A stretch of DNA of 64,000 nucleotides from a bacterium YEK0313 (GTDB lineage Bacteria > Pseudomonadota > Alphaproteobacteria > Rhizobiales > Phreatobacteraceae), in NCBI GenBank assembly GCA_000751295.2, contig CCMO02000001.1, forward strand, positions 1,599,501-1,663,500, given 5' to 3'. Below are positions 26,426-34,558 of this stretch, piece after piece (position 1 is the first letter of the stretch; the number at the start of each line of letters is the position of its first letter). Both the position numbers and the translations under genes were made by a program. The notes under the pieces were generated by a model. The model was not told the DNA's origin and ran no database searches. It saw only the letters and a program-made list of their open reading frames with translations.

Positions 26426-28089
26426 CAGGCGACGATCGCTGCGGATCGCGGCGCCCAGTTCCAGGGCAGGAGCTTGTCAAGCCTGGTGGCGGGATGGTCC
26501 GCAATGCGGGCGAGGACATCGGCAAGCCAGGCTTGCGGGTCGACGTCGTTGAGCTTCGCAGTCTGGATCAGCGTGTAGATTATGGCCGCGCGCTGCCCGC
26601 CGCGGTCGGAGCCGCAGAACAGCCATGCCTTGCGGCCGAGCGGGATGCAGCGCAGGGCGCGCTCGGCGGCGTTGTTGGTGAGGCAGATGCGGCCATCGTC
26701 AAGGAAGCGCGTGAACGCGTCCCAGCGCTTGAGCATGTATAAGCAGGCCTTGGTGAGGTCATGGCCGCGCGAGAGCTTGCCGACCTGCTCGGTTAGCCAG
26801 GTGTGGAGCTCTGCCATCAGCGGCGCGCTGAGTTCCTGACGAACCGCGAGCCGCTCGGCGGGGCTTTTGCCATTGATGCCGCGCTCGATGTCGAACAATG
26901 CGTCGAGGCGCTGCACGGCTTCGAGCGCGATCGGATAGATCATGGCGGCGCGCTGGCCGCGGCTCTTCTTGCGGGCCGAGCTTACGACATCGGCCAGCTC
27001 GAAGAACTTGCGCCGGGCATGGGCAAAGCAGCCCGCCTCGAGCACGGGACCGGGGTCACGGCCCTCGCGATAGAGATCGTTGTAGCCGCCATAGGCGTCG
27101 GCCTGCAGGATGCCGGACCAGCCTGCGAGATGGGCTTGCGGGTGCTCGCCGCGCCGGTCGCGCGAGTAATGGAACAGGACTGCCGGTGGATCAGTCCCGG
27201 CGAACGGGCGATCATCGCGGACATAGACCCATAATCGGGCCGTATCGGTCTTGCCCCTGGCCATGACCGGCACGGTGGTGTCGTCGCCATGGATGCGGGT
27301 GGCATTAAGGACGTGCGCCTCGATCAGCTTGTAGATCGGCATCAGCGCGTGCGCGGCAGCCCCGACCTGATCGGCAAGGGTCGAGAGGCTGAGCGGCACG
27401 CCTTCACGGGCGAACCGCTCGGCTTGGCGGTTGAGCGGTTGGTGCTGTCCATACTTCTCGAACAGGAGCATGGCGAGGAAGCTTGGCCCGGCCCATCCGC
27501 GCGGAACGACGTGGAACGGTGCTGGGGCCTGCGCGATCTTCTCACAGTCCCGGCACGAGAACTTCTCGCGCACGGTCTGGATCACCTTCCAGGAGCGCGG
27601 AATGACCTCGAGCGTCTCGGTGACGTCTTCGCCGAGCTTGGACAGCCGGTCCCCGCCGCAGGCCGGGCAGGAACAGGGCGCAGGCACGGCCACGCGCTCG
27701 CGCGGCAGGTGATCGGGGAACGGCTTCCTTGCGGGCCGCTTGCGCTCGAAGGCGGTGACCGTGGTGGTCTTGGCAGCCGCTTCCTCGGCGATCAGATCGT
27801 CTTCGGCGGCATCGGCCTCAAGCTCTTCGAGCTGCAGCTCCATCTGGTCGAGCAGGCGGCGGCTGCGCTCGGCGCTGGGGCCATACTGCTCGCGCTTGAG
27901 CTTGGCGATCTGCAGCTTGAGGTGGGCGATCAGCGCCTCGATGGCGCTCTGGTGGGCCATGGCGTTGGCGAGCTGTGCCGTGGCGGTAGCGGCGTTCTGC
28001 TCGGCTTCCTCGGCTCTGCGGGCCATCGTCGCCACCAGCGCCTTGAGCGCTTCGACATCGTCCGGAAGGGGCGAGATGGCGGCTTCCAT
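26425..28089 (-). CDS. tnpC: IS66 transposase TnpC
   Basis: About 554 residues. An N-terminal leucine-zipper-like coiled coil (VEALKALVATMARRAEEAEQN; HLKLQIAKLKREQYG) is followed by a zinc finger (CSCPACGG with a later CRDC), the DDE domain (IHGDDTTVPVM and LQADAYGGYND hold two acidic residues, and NNAAERALR the region of the third) and a C-terminal IS66 domain. It catalyses transposition together with TnpA and TnpB. An in-frame start at 28131 is possible. Intact. Confidence 0.93.
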   Translation of the reverse strand: MEAAISPLPDDVEALKALVATMARRAEEAEQNAATATAQLANAMAHQSAIEALIAHLKLQIAKLKREQYGPSAERSRRLLDQMELQLEELEADAAEDDLIAEEAAAKTTTVTAFERKRPARKPFPDHLPRERVAVPAPCSCPACGGDRLSKLGEDVTETLEVIPRSWKVIQTVREKFSCRDCEKIAQAPAPFHVVPRGWAGPSFLAMLLFEKYGQHQPLNRQAERFAREGVPLSLSTLADQVGAAAHALMPIYKLIEAHVLNATRIHGDDTTVPVMARGKTDTARLWVYVRDDRPFAGTDPPAVLFHYSRDRRGEHPQAHLAGWSGILQADAYGGYNDLYREGRDPGPVLEAGCFAHARRKFFELADVVSSARKKSRGQRAAMIYPIALEAVQRLDALFDIERGINGKSPAERLAVRQELSAPLMAELHTWLTEQVGKLSRGHDLTKACLYMLKRWDAFTRFLDDGRICLTNNAAERALRCIPLGRKAWLFCGSDRGGQRAAIIYTLIQTAKLNDVDPQAWLADVLARIADHPATRLDKLLPWNWAPRSAAIVA

Positions 28090-28149
28090 GGAGGAGAGTG
28101 AATCACGTGAGATGCCCTGCTGCAAGGGCAAAATGCCCGTCTGCCGCCA

Positions 28150-28491
28150 TTATCCAGCGCTCGCCGGCCGCCACGTATACTGCGGGTTACGCCAGTCGAT
28201 CCCCTCCAGCAGGCAGGCCAGCTGCGAGGGGGTCAGCGACACCGTTCCCTCGCTCGCCGAGGGCCATACGAACCGGCCCTTCTCGAGCCTCTTGGCGTAG
28301 AGCGACATGCCGATCCCGTCGTGCCAGATGATCTTGATCAGCGAGCCTGCGCGGCCGCGGAATACGAACAGATCCCCGCCATGCGGATTACGCTTCAGGC
28401 CTTGCTGCACCAGCAGCGCCAGGCCCTGCATCCCCTTCCTCATATCCGTGTGGCCCAGCGCGATCCACACCCGCGCGCCGGAAGGGATCAT
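28150..28491 (-). CDS. tnpB: IS66 accessory protein TnpB
   Basis: A 113-residue IS66 Orf2-like protein, MIPSGARVWIALGHTDMRKGMQGL and then DLFVFRGRAGSLIKIIWHDG, as usual for the family. It overlaps the tnpA stop by 4 bp. TnpB is needed for efficient IS66 transposition; its exact role is not established. Intact. Confidence 0.93.
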   Translation of the reverse strand: MIPSGARVWIALGHTDMRKGMQGLALLVQQGLKRNPHGGDLFVFRGRAGSLIKIIWHDGIGMSLYAKRLEKGRFVWPSASEGTVSLTPSQLACLLEGIDWRNPQYTWRPASAG

Positions 28492-28865
28492 CGCAAGCCC
28501 TTCAGCGCGGCTGCGACCAGAGCCGGCGGTGCCGCCGCGAAGATGCTCATCCGCTTCCCGCGCGGCAGGTCGATGATCATCGCGGGGTGCTCGATCGTGT
28601 TGGCCGCCGCCGCGTCCTCGTCGATCCGCGCTTCGGCGAATACCGGCGCTGGGAGCGCGCCGGGCACCTCGGCATCCTGCGCCGCACATGCCTCGCGCAG
28701 CTTGCGCCGCCAAGTGTAGATCAGCGCTGAAGAAATATCGTGACGGCGGCACACCTCGGCAACGCACGCGCCCGGCGCAAACGCCTCGGACAAGATCCGC
28801 AGCCGCTCCTCATTGCTCCACCGGCGCCGCCGCTCCGGCCCCGAAAACACCGCCACCTGACCCAT
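28488..28865 (-). CDS. tnpA: IS66 accessory protein TnpA
   Basis: A 125-residue protein with an N-terminal helix-turn-helix (RRRRWSNEERLRILSEAFAPGACVAEVCRRHDISSALIYTWRRKL), as in IS3/IS66 OrfA proteins. It probably binds the IS ends. First gene of the element, next to the right inverted repeat; 4-bp overlap with tnpB. Intact. Confidence 0.93.
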   Translation of the reverse strand: MGQVAVFSGPERRRRWSNEERLRILSEAFAPGACVAEVCRRHDISSALIYTWRRKLREACAAQDAEVPGALPAPVFAEARIDEDAAAANTIEHPAMIIDLPRGKRMSIFAAAPPALVAAALKGLR

Positions 28866-28950
28866 CGACCACTCCTAAGCGCGCTCAAAAGAGCACGCTT
28901 AAGAGCGCTCAATACCTACCCAGACAAGGCGGCCCCCGCCGGATGGATAC

Positions 28951-29325
28951 GTCCTTCTTGCGGCGGGAGCGCTCTTCGGCGGTTTTGGCATCCCGATCTA
29001 CTCGCTGTGTCTCGCCGCCGCGAACGACGACCTTCCTCCAGGGCGGCTGCTCGGCACCGCGCGAGGGCTTCTGCTGCTCAACGGGATCGGAACGGCGGCC
29101 GGACCACTTGTCGGGGGAGTGGTGATGGATCGTGTCGGGCCCGGTGGGCTGTTCGTCTATGCTGCTGTCCTGCTGACCATGCTAGCGGTGTTAGCGGGCC
29201 TAAGCGGTCGCTCTCGCTCCGCAATCGAGGTAAAGGCGACACGTTGCCCGAGTACGCCGATGATCACCGCCTCTCTCGATGCGATGATACGAACCCAGGA
29301 CGAGCCGCAGAGCGTTCGGAACTAG
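28951..29325 (+). pseudogene. YcaD-like MFS transporter, 3' part
   Basis: Continues the MFS gene after IS66, starting GTC CTT CTT in the frame used on the left: VLLAAGALFGGFGIPIYSLCL, then GPLVGGVVMDRVGP, and ends LGLS-type tail ... QSVRN. It has no start of its own with a ribosome site, so it is likely silent. Bases 28951-28958 are the duplicated target site. Confidence 0.85.
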
Positions 29326-29349
29326 CGCTGCGGCCCTGGCGACCGTTTG

Positions 29350-29799
29350 CTATGAGACAGCTTCGACCTTCAGCTCTCGGCCGTTGAATTGAACGGTCTC
29401 GCCGGCCTGAGCCCCGTCGATTACCTCGAAGATCGGCGCCATCGTCGATATGCCCATAAGCTCGCGCCCATGGCAGACGAACTTGTCCGTTGACACCGCG
29501 ACGACGAAGTAGCGACCCGACAACTTGATGACCGCCCCTTCTGTAACCGCCGTCTTCGGTCCGAAGTCGATTGTTCTCAGCTTGTCGAGCTTGTCGGCGT
29601 AATCGTCCAGCGTATCGTCGAGCGCCTCGGCGAAGTCGCTCGCGATCTCGGCTTGTGCCTGTTCGTCGTTCTCGATCGGCTCGCTCCGATCCAAGCGAGC
29701 CGTGGAAACATAATCGAGATACTTGTCGCGAGCGCTCTGCAGAGCAGCGGTCTCCAACGACAGCATCGTTTCCCGGATGTGGTCTTTATTCCAATCCAT
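29350..29799 (-). CDS. GreA/GreB C-terminal-like protein
   Basis: A 149-residue protein with an N-terminal helical region (MDWNKDHIRETMLSLETAALQSARDKYLDY) and a C-terminal GreA/GreB-like beta domain: GAVIKLSGRYFVVAVSTDKFV and later GAQAGETVQFNGRELKVEAVS. The family rescues stalled RNA polymerase, but the long coiled coil with acidic tip is reduced here, so it may be a Rnk-like regulator instead. The ATG at 29799 follows GAGG. It is in a leftward group with a hypothetical gene and corA. Confidence 0.7.
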   Translation of the reverse strand: MDWNKDHIRETMLSLETAALQSARDKYLDYVSTARLDRSEPIENDEQAQAEIASDFAEALDDTLDDYADKLDKLRTIDFGPKTAVTEGAVIKLSGRYFVVAVSTDKFVCHGRELMGISTMAPIFEVIDGAQAGETVQFNGRELKVEAVS

Positions 29800-29885
29800 C
29801 TGCACCTCGTCGCATTGCAATTTGAAATGATAAGCCGATCTATCGGAGCAAGCCGTTGAAAGGCCGCGTTCCGCAGTCGGCGCCG

Positions 29886-30458
29886 TCATTCGTCGATGAT
29901 GACGTCTTCGCCCTGGTAGGGGATCCTGATCAGCCGAGGATCCCGAATGATGCTGGTCACGAGCCAGACATACGTCTGTTCTGCGGTATCGAAGCCGAGA
30001 ATGCTGAATGCGCCGCCGAACGGGCATGCCGGAAAGTCGGGGAAGCCTTCTCGAAGAACGTAACGCTCGGGTTCGCGATCGAATTCGGCCTTGTAGACCT
30101 TCCGCAGCCCATGCTTGCTCGGAACGTCTTCGTCGCCCGCAGGCGCTGTTTCACGATGTTCCAGGAGGCGCTCGGAAAGATCACGGTGGCAGATCTCGTC
30201 GAACACGTCGAAGGCATCAATCAGCAAACCTTTTCGCTCGGTCGCGGGATCGGTGATCGCGTAGATGTTCGAAGCATCTTCGGCACCGTCCCCGCTTTCG
30301 AGACGCAGCGCTGCGTCGACGCGAATGGAGCATGGATCGAGCCTCGATCCCAGTTCGAGATCGACCAGGTTGCCGTCCTTGACGCGGTACTCGCGGTCAT
30401 AGCCCTTCGCGACGAAGGACTGCACTGCTTTTAGAACGTCGGTCACTTGGGCTGTCAT
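29886..30458 (-). CDS. Conserved hypothetical protein (190 residues)
   Basis: Starts MTAQVTDVLKAVQSFVAKGY. The first 90 residues (EYRVKDGNLVDLELG ... IYAITDPATERKGLLIDAFDVF) resemble a small conserved family often mis-named 'phosphoribosylpyrophosphate synthetase'; no PRPP-binding loop is present. The second half (ERYVLREGFPDFPACPFGGAF) is unrecognised. GAGG precedes the ATG. It lies between corA and the Gre-like gene on the same strand. Confidence 0.6.
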   Translation of the reverse strand: MTAQVTDVLKAVQSFVAKGYDREYRVKDGNLVDLELGSRLDPCSIRVDAALRLESGDGAEDASNIYAITDPATERKGLLIDAFDVFDEICHRDLSERLLEHRETAPAGDEDVPSKHGLRKVYKAEFDREPERYVLREGFPDFPACPFGGAFSILGFDTAEQTYVWLVTSIIRDPRLIRIPYQGEDVIIDE

Positions 30459-30549
30459 TGATGCACCTCGAGTTCACGTTGGGACGGAAGAGCGGCCGTG
30501 GACGGCGCGCGGCAGCCTGCTGGGTCTAGTCGCGGCTCGCGCGTAGCGA

Positions 30550-31518
30550 TCACAGCCACTTGGCCTTCTTGAACCGCACGAACAGGAAGAGGCAGAACAT
30601 CAGCATGACACCAAGCACGACGAAGTAGCCGTAAGGCGTGTCCAGTTCCGGCATGTTCTTGAAGTTCATGCCGTATATGCCTGCAATCGCTGTCGGCACT
30701 GCGAGGATCGCGGCCCACGCCGCAAGTTGGCGGGTGACGACCCCGATTCTTTGCGCTTCGAGAAGGCTGCTGAACTCGAATACAGTGGATAGCACCTGCA
30801 GGAGGCCATCGACCATGGACTGGACACGATCAACATGGTCGGCAACGTCGTTGAAGTAGGGCCGCACCTCAGCGCTGATGCAGGGAAAGTGTCCGCGCAC
30901 GAGCTTGCGCACCAGCTCGGCCATAGCGCCAAGGGTGCGCTGAAAGCGCGTCAGCTCGCATCTCAGGCCGAAGATGCGAGCAACGTCCTCTCGCCCAAGG
31001 AAGTCGTCGAGCGATCGCCTTTCCATCGCAAGTACGTCATCCTCGATCATTTCGAAGATGGGCAGATACTGATCCACGATCCGGTGAAGGATCGCGTGGA
31101 GGACGTAATCGACGCCTTTTCCGAACTGGGCGGGCGAACGCTCGAGTTGCTCTCGAAGGTTGCCCAATGCACCAGCGTTGCCGTGGCGAACGGTGATAAG
31201 ATGGTTATGGCCAGTAAAGATCGCCGTCTTGCCGTAACGTATGCGGTCCCCGACCAGCTCAGCCGTCTGGGCGACGACGTAAAGCTCGCCGTTATAAACT
31301 TCGAGCTTGGGCGGGCATATCGGGTGCATCGCGTTGTCGATCGCTAAAGGATGCAGATTGTAGGTCGCCTGAAGCGCCCTCAGTTCGTTGACGGAGGGCT
31401 CGCTGAGCCCAATCCAGCAAAAGCCCGAACGGTTTTTGTCGAGTTCGACGCGCTCGTCGATAGCTACTTCCCGGATACGTCGACCCTCGTTGTAGTAATA
31501 TGCAGCGATAACACTCAT
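30550..31518 (-). CDS. corA: CorA-family magnesium/divalent-cation channel
   Basis: A 322-residue CorA protein: a large soluble N-terminal domain, the long helix in the middle, then two C-terminal membrane helices. The signature YGMNFKNMPEL lies between them (GMN loop at the pore mouth). It imports Mg2+ or another divalent metal through the inner membrane. The ATG at 31518 follows GAGG and overlaps the GST stop. It belongs to the msrB-msrA-gst-corA run. Confidence 0.9.
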   Translation of the reverse strand: MSVIAAYYYNEGRRIREVAIDERVELDKNRSGFCWIGLSEPSVNELRALQATYNLHPLAIDNAMHPICPPKLEVYNGELYVVAQTAELVGDRIRYGKTAIFTGHNHLITVRHGNAGALGNLREQLERSPAQFGKGVDYVLHAILHRIVDQYLPIFEMIEDDVLAMERRSLDDFLGREDVARIFGLRCELTRFQRTLGAMAELVRKLVRGHFPCISAEVRPYFNDVADHVDRVQSMVDGLLQVLSTVFEFSSLLEAQRIGVVTRQLAAWAAILAVPTAIAGIYGMNFKNMPELDTPYGYFVVLGVMLMFCLFLFVRFKKAKWL

Positions 31519-32219
31519 GCTGACCTCGCCGGAATGAGCAGCCCACGTTGGACTGCTGGGCGCGCGAGGCCGCGATCCAGCCACGCTTGGACATTCGAAT
31601 GATTGCTAAGCCGCAGTAGGTCGCCGGCGTCGTAGGCGCCAACCAAGGCGTTGACCCAGCCGAGGGTCGCAATGTCGGCGATAGAATAGTCATCGACGAT
31701 CCAGTCGCGCCCGTCCAGTTGGCGGTCTAAGACTCCCAGGAGGCGTTTGGATTCATCAGCGAAACGCTTCTGAGGACGCTTATCCTCATAGTCCTTGCCG
31801 CCCCCGCGCAGGAAAAAGCCGAGTTGACCGAACATCGGGCCAATCGCCGACATCTGGAAGAATACCCAGCTTAGCGCCTCGTAGCGCTTGGCTGATGCTC
31901 TCGGGACGAGCTGGTCGGCCTTCTCCGCCAAATAAACGAGGATCGCGCCGGATTCCCAAACGCCGAGCGGCTTACCGTCCGGACCCATTGGGTCGATGAT
32001 CGCTGGTATGCGGCCATTCGGGTTTAGCGAAACGAAGGCCGGATCTTTGCTTTCGTTCTTAGAGATGTCGATAAAGTGCGGCTCGTACGGCAGGCCGATC
32101 TCCTCGAGCATGATCGAGACCTTGACGCCGTTGGGCGTGGGCGCGGCGTAGAGCTGCAGGAGGTCAGGGTTGGATGCCGGCCAGCGTTGTGCGATCGGAA
32201 ACGACGAAAGATCTGGCAT
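31515..32219 (-). CDS. Glutathione S-transferase (YghU/YfcG-like)
   Basis: A 234-residue GST. The thioredoxin-like N-domain has LYAAPTPNGVKVSIMLEEIGLPYE, with TPNG in the catalytic loop as in nu-class YfcG/YghU, and NPNGRIPAIIDP; the GSH-binding ESGAILVYLAEK lies near residue 93. The helical C-domain follows. Nu-class enzymes have disulfide-bond reductase activity with glutathione, which suits an oxidant-defence operon. It overlaps corA by 4 bp and lies 134 bp after msrA. Confidence 0.9.
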   Translation of the reverse strand: MPDLSSFPIAQRWPASNPDLLQLYAAPTPNGVKVSIMLEEIGLPYEPHFIDISKNESKDPAFVSLNPNGRIPAIIDPMGPDGKPLGVWESGAILVYLAEKADQLVPRASAKRYEALSWVFFQMSAIGPMFGQLGFFLRGGGKDYEDKRPQKRFADESKRLLGVLDRQLDGRDWIVDDYSIADIATLGWVNALVGAYDAGDLLRLSNHSNVQAWLDRGLARPAVQRGLLIPARSA

Positions 32220-32353
32220 GATGTGGCGATCCTAACAACTCGATGGCTGAGGAGCGGTATGACCGCTTGATTAGCTGGGTTTCGGGCCCGCACCATCAGT
32301 GGATGCGGGTCCGATGGTGCGACCCAGGGGCTCAGCCGCAAATGTGGCTGCAG

Positions 32354-32893
32354 CTATTCCGCTGCCGCGCCGGCCTCAGCCTGGGTGTCGCCAGCGTCTT
32401 TACGCTTCGGGAGCACCCAGTTAGCGCGCGGGAAATGACAGGTATATCCGCCCGGCCTCTTCTCCAGATAATCCTGGTGCTCCGGCTCTGCTTCCCAGAA
32501 GTCACCCACGGGCTCGACTTCGGTGACGACCTTGCCGTCCCACAGTCCGGACGCGTCGACGTCGGCTATCGTATCTTCGGCGATGCGCTTCTGCTCCTCG
32601 TCGATGTAATAGATGCCAGATCGATAGGAGAGGCCGCGGTCGTTGCCCTGGCGGTTCTTTGTCGTCGGATCATGGATCTGGAAGAAGTATTCCAGGATAT
32701 TACGGTAGCTCGTCACTGTCGGGTCGAAGGTGATCTCGATCCCCTCCGCATGAGTGCCATGGTTGCGATAGGTGGCGTTCGGCACGTCGCCGCCGGTGTA
32801 GCCGACGCGGGTCGAAACGATGCCGGGCTGCTTGCGGATCAGATCCTGCATTCCCCAAAAGCATCCGCCAGCGAGAACAGCGCGCTGATGCAT
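32354..32893 (-). CDS. msrA: Peptide-methionine (S)-S-oxide reductase, GCFWG type
   Basis: A 179-residue MsrA with the catalytic Cys in GGCFWGMQD near residue 11, TRVGYTGGDVPNATYRNHGTHAEG, and FFQIHDPTTKNRQGND. The C-terminal GYTCHFPRANW carries a possible recycling Cys. The ATG is 1 bp after the msrB stop, and the GAGGAGG site lies inside msrB, so the two are coupled. It repairs Met-S-sulfoxide, complementing MsrB. Confidence 0.94.
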   Translation of the reverse strand: MHQRAVLAGGCFWGMQDLIRKQPGIVSTRVGYTGGDVPNATYRNHGTHAEGIEITFDPTVTSYRNILEYFFQIHDPTTKNRQGNDRGLSYRSGIYYIDEEQKRIAEDTIADVDASGLWDGKVVTEVEPVGDFWEAEPEHQDYLEKRPGGYTCHFPRANWVLPKRKDAGDTQAEAGAAAE

Positions 32894-32894
32894 G

Positions 32895-33338
32895 TTAAGC
32901 CTCCTCTACTTGGTCGAGATACTCGCCATAGCCCGCGGCTTCCATCTCATCGCGCGGGATGAATCGAAGCGATGCCGAGTTGATGCAGTAGCGCAGGCCG
33001 CCGCGGTCGGACGGCCCGTCCGGAAACACGTGGCCAAGATGGCTGTCGCCGTGCACCGAGCGAACCTCCGTCCGGACCATGCCATGCGAGCTGTCTCGCA
33101 CTTCGTTCACGTGAGCCGCGACGATCGGCTTGGTAAAGCTCGGCCAGCCAGTGCCGGACTCGAACTTGTCCGTCGACGCGAACAACGGCTCGCCGGATAC
33201 GACGTCAACGTAGATGCCCGCCTCCTTGTTGTCGTTATACTCGCCGGTAAAGGGTCTCTCGGTGCCGTCCTGCTGGGTGATCCGGCGTTGTTCCGGGGTC
33301 AGGCGTTCGATTGCTGCCTGCGACTTTTCAAACTTCAT
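32895..33338 (-). CDS. msrB: Peptide-methionine (R)-S-oxide reductase
   Basis: A 147-residue MsrB. The family motifs are GTGWPSFTKP, HGMVRTEVRS, GHVFPDGP and the catalytic RYCINSASLRF near residue 118. It lacks the four zinc Cys (CxxC pairs) of the zinc class, and the usual resolving Cys position is Thr (ASTDKFESG). A glutaredoxin or thioredoxin may then reduce the enzyme directly. An LTTR-type box lies 112 bp upstream. First gene of msrB-msrA-gst-corA. Confidence 0.94.
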   Translation of the reverse strand: MKFEKSQAAIERLTPEQRRITQQDGTERPFTGEYNDNKEAGIYVDVVSGEPLFASTDKFESGTGWPSFTKPIVAAHVNEVRDSSHGMVRTEVRSVHGDSHLGHVFPDGPSDRGGLRYCINSASLRFIPRDEMEAAGYGEYLDQVEEA

Positions 33339-33449
33339 GGTGAGTCTCCATTACTTAGTTAGAGGGCCAGGCACACTACGTTCAATTTATCACGTCGATA
33401 CTCACATCAACTATCGCAGTGGCTCCAACGATAATCCAATACGTCGTGC

Positions 33450-33464
33450 GTATAGTTTCTATAC
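33450..33464. promoter_or_regulatory. LTTR-type box upstream of msrB
   Basis: Perfect palindrome with arms GTATAG and CTATAC around TTT; core TATAGTTTCTATA has the T-N11-A form. It lies between the LysR stop and msrB, 112 bp from the msrB start, the same distance as the box at dps. Confidence 0.68.
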
Positions 33465-33488
33465 CGCACATGCCTCTTGCTTGGCGGG

Positions 33489-34364
33489 TCAACTCCAATC
33501 GTAACGGGCTGCAAGCTGAGCGACTTTTCGTATCTCGACCGGTGCCGTAGATCCGGACACGGTGGCGATTACGATCTCACGCTCCAACGCGAAGCCCTCG
33601 ATCGGCCTTGTGATCAGGCCGTGGGTGGTGGCCGCGCGTTCGGGCAAAATGCATATCCCCCGCCCTTCGGCGACGACGCGCTGCACCCAGTCGTCTCGAT
33701 CTGAGCGGAAGCGAGGGCGCATGCGCACCTCTCGACGCGCGAAGTGCTCGAAGATTTGATCGCGGCACTCGCATTTCAGTCGATCGACGAACGGGAAAGC
33801 AAGCAGGTCTTCACCACGAACGACTTCGCACGCCGCCAAGGGGTGATCTGCAGCGCAGCCGAGCACGAAGCGCTCCCGGAAGAGAGGACGCACATCAAGT
33901 TTACGATCCGGCCTTGATTCGCGAGGCAGGATGCACGCGTGATATTTGCCTGAGAGCACCTCCGACGTGTCCTCGCCCGATTGGAGCGAGTGCAGTTTGA
34001 TCTCGATGGACGGCACCTCTTCCAGCGCGCTGTCGAAAAAGGCTGTGAAGGTCCTCGGGCCGACGCTGGAGGCGACAGCAACGTCGAGAACACGATGCCG
34101 CCCCATTGCCCAGTTTTCCGAGTGGTGTCTTACGCTCTTCATCGCGACCAGCATTCGGCGGAATTCCAACTCGACGTCCTGACCCAGGCTCGTCAGCCGG
34201 CTGTTCTTCCCGTCACGATAGATGAGCGGTCCACCGAGTTCCTCCTCCAGGCGGCGGATCGCTCGTGTCAGGCTTGGTTGTGAGACACCACTGAGACGAG
34301 CAGCCGCAGTGAAATTCAGCGTCTCGGCCAAGTTGATGAAATAGCTGACCTGATTGAGTTCCAT
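33489..34364 (-). CDS. LysR-family regulator, candidate controller of the oxidant genes
   Basis: A 291-residue LysR protein: HTH LNFTAAARLSGVSQPSLTRAIRRLEEELGGPLIYR, then an effector domain with several Cys (LGCAADHPLAACEVV, DRLKCECRDQ) that could sense oxidation. The ATG at 34364 begins MELNQVSYF, the usual LysR start; the frame is open to 34451. It is divergent from the hydrolase-OsmC fusion and just upstream of msrB, and the LTTR-type box next to it recurs at other island operons. Confidence 0.87.
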   Translation of the reverse strand: MELNQVSYFINLAETLNFTAAARLSGVSQPSLTRAIRRLEEELGGPLIYRDGKNSRLTSLGQDVELEFRRMLVAMKSVRHHSENWAMGRHRVLDVAVASSVGPRTFTAFFDSALEEVPSIEIKLHSLQSGEDTSEVLSGKYHACILPRESRPDRKLDVRPLFRERFVLGCAADHPLAACEVVRGEDLLAFPFVDRLKCECRDQIFEHFARREVRMRPRFRSDRDDWVQRVVAEGRGICILPERAATTHGLITRPIEGFALEREIVIATVSGSTAPVEIRKVAQLAARYDWS

Positions 34365-34429
34365 AGCCCTTTGGCCTGCGCCCTGACGAGTGGCACCCCA
34401 GAGGACCGATCCGACTACAGCCTCAGAAG

Positions 34430-34488
34430 TATGCGCGACGCATATAATCATGGTTTAGGGGCTTGTCTATATGCGCCGCGCATATAGA
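34430..34488. promoter_or_regulatory. Two MarR-type operators between LysR and hydrolase-OsmC
   Basis: TATGCGCGACGCATA at 34430-34444 and a longer palindrome at 34466-34488 with 11-bp arms (TCTATATGCGC and its complement around one C). Both carry the TATGCG/CGCATA half-sites also seen near gap and the MarR genes. Confidence 0.7.
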
Positions 34489-34558
34489 AAGAATGTCTTG
34501 GGCTGCTAGTTCGGGTCGATGGTGCTCCTGCTAAGCCGCCGTTGGAGGCTCGACGCAT

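Larger units (their letters stand above)
26163..28950 (-). mobile_element. Complete IS66-family insertion sequence
   Basis: A 2788-bp element bounded by inverted repeats: both ends begin GTATCCATCCGG and match at most of about 22 positions. It is flanked by the direct 8-bp duplication GTCCTTCT (26155-26162 and 28951-28958), the size usual for IS66. It encodes tnpA, tnpB and tnpC plus a short passenger ORF, all on the minus strand and all intact. It interrupts an MFS gene without any deletion, so the insertion is probably recent. Confidence 0.95.
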
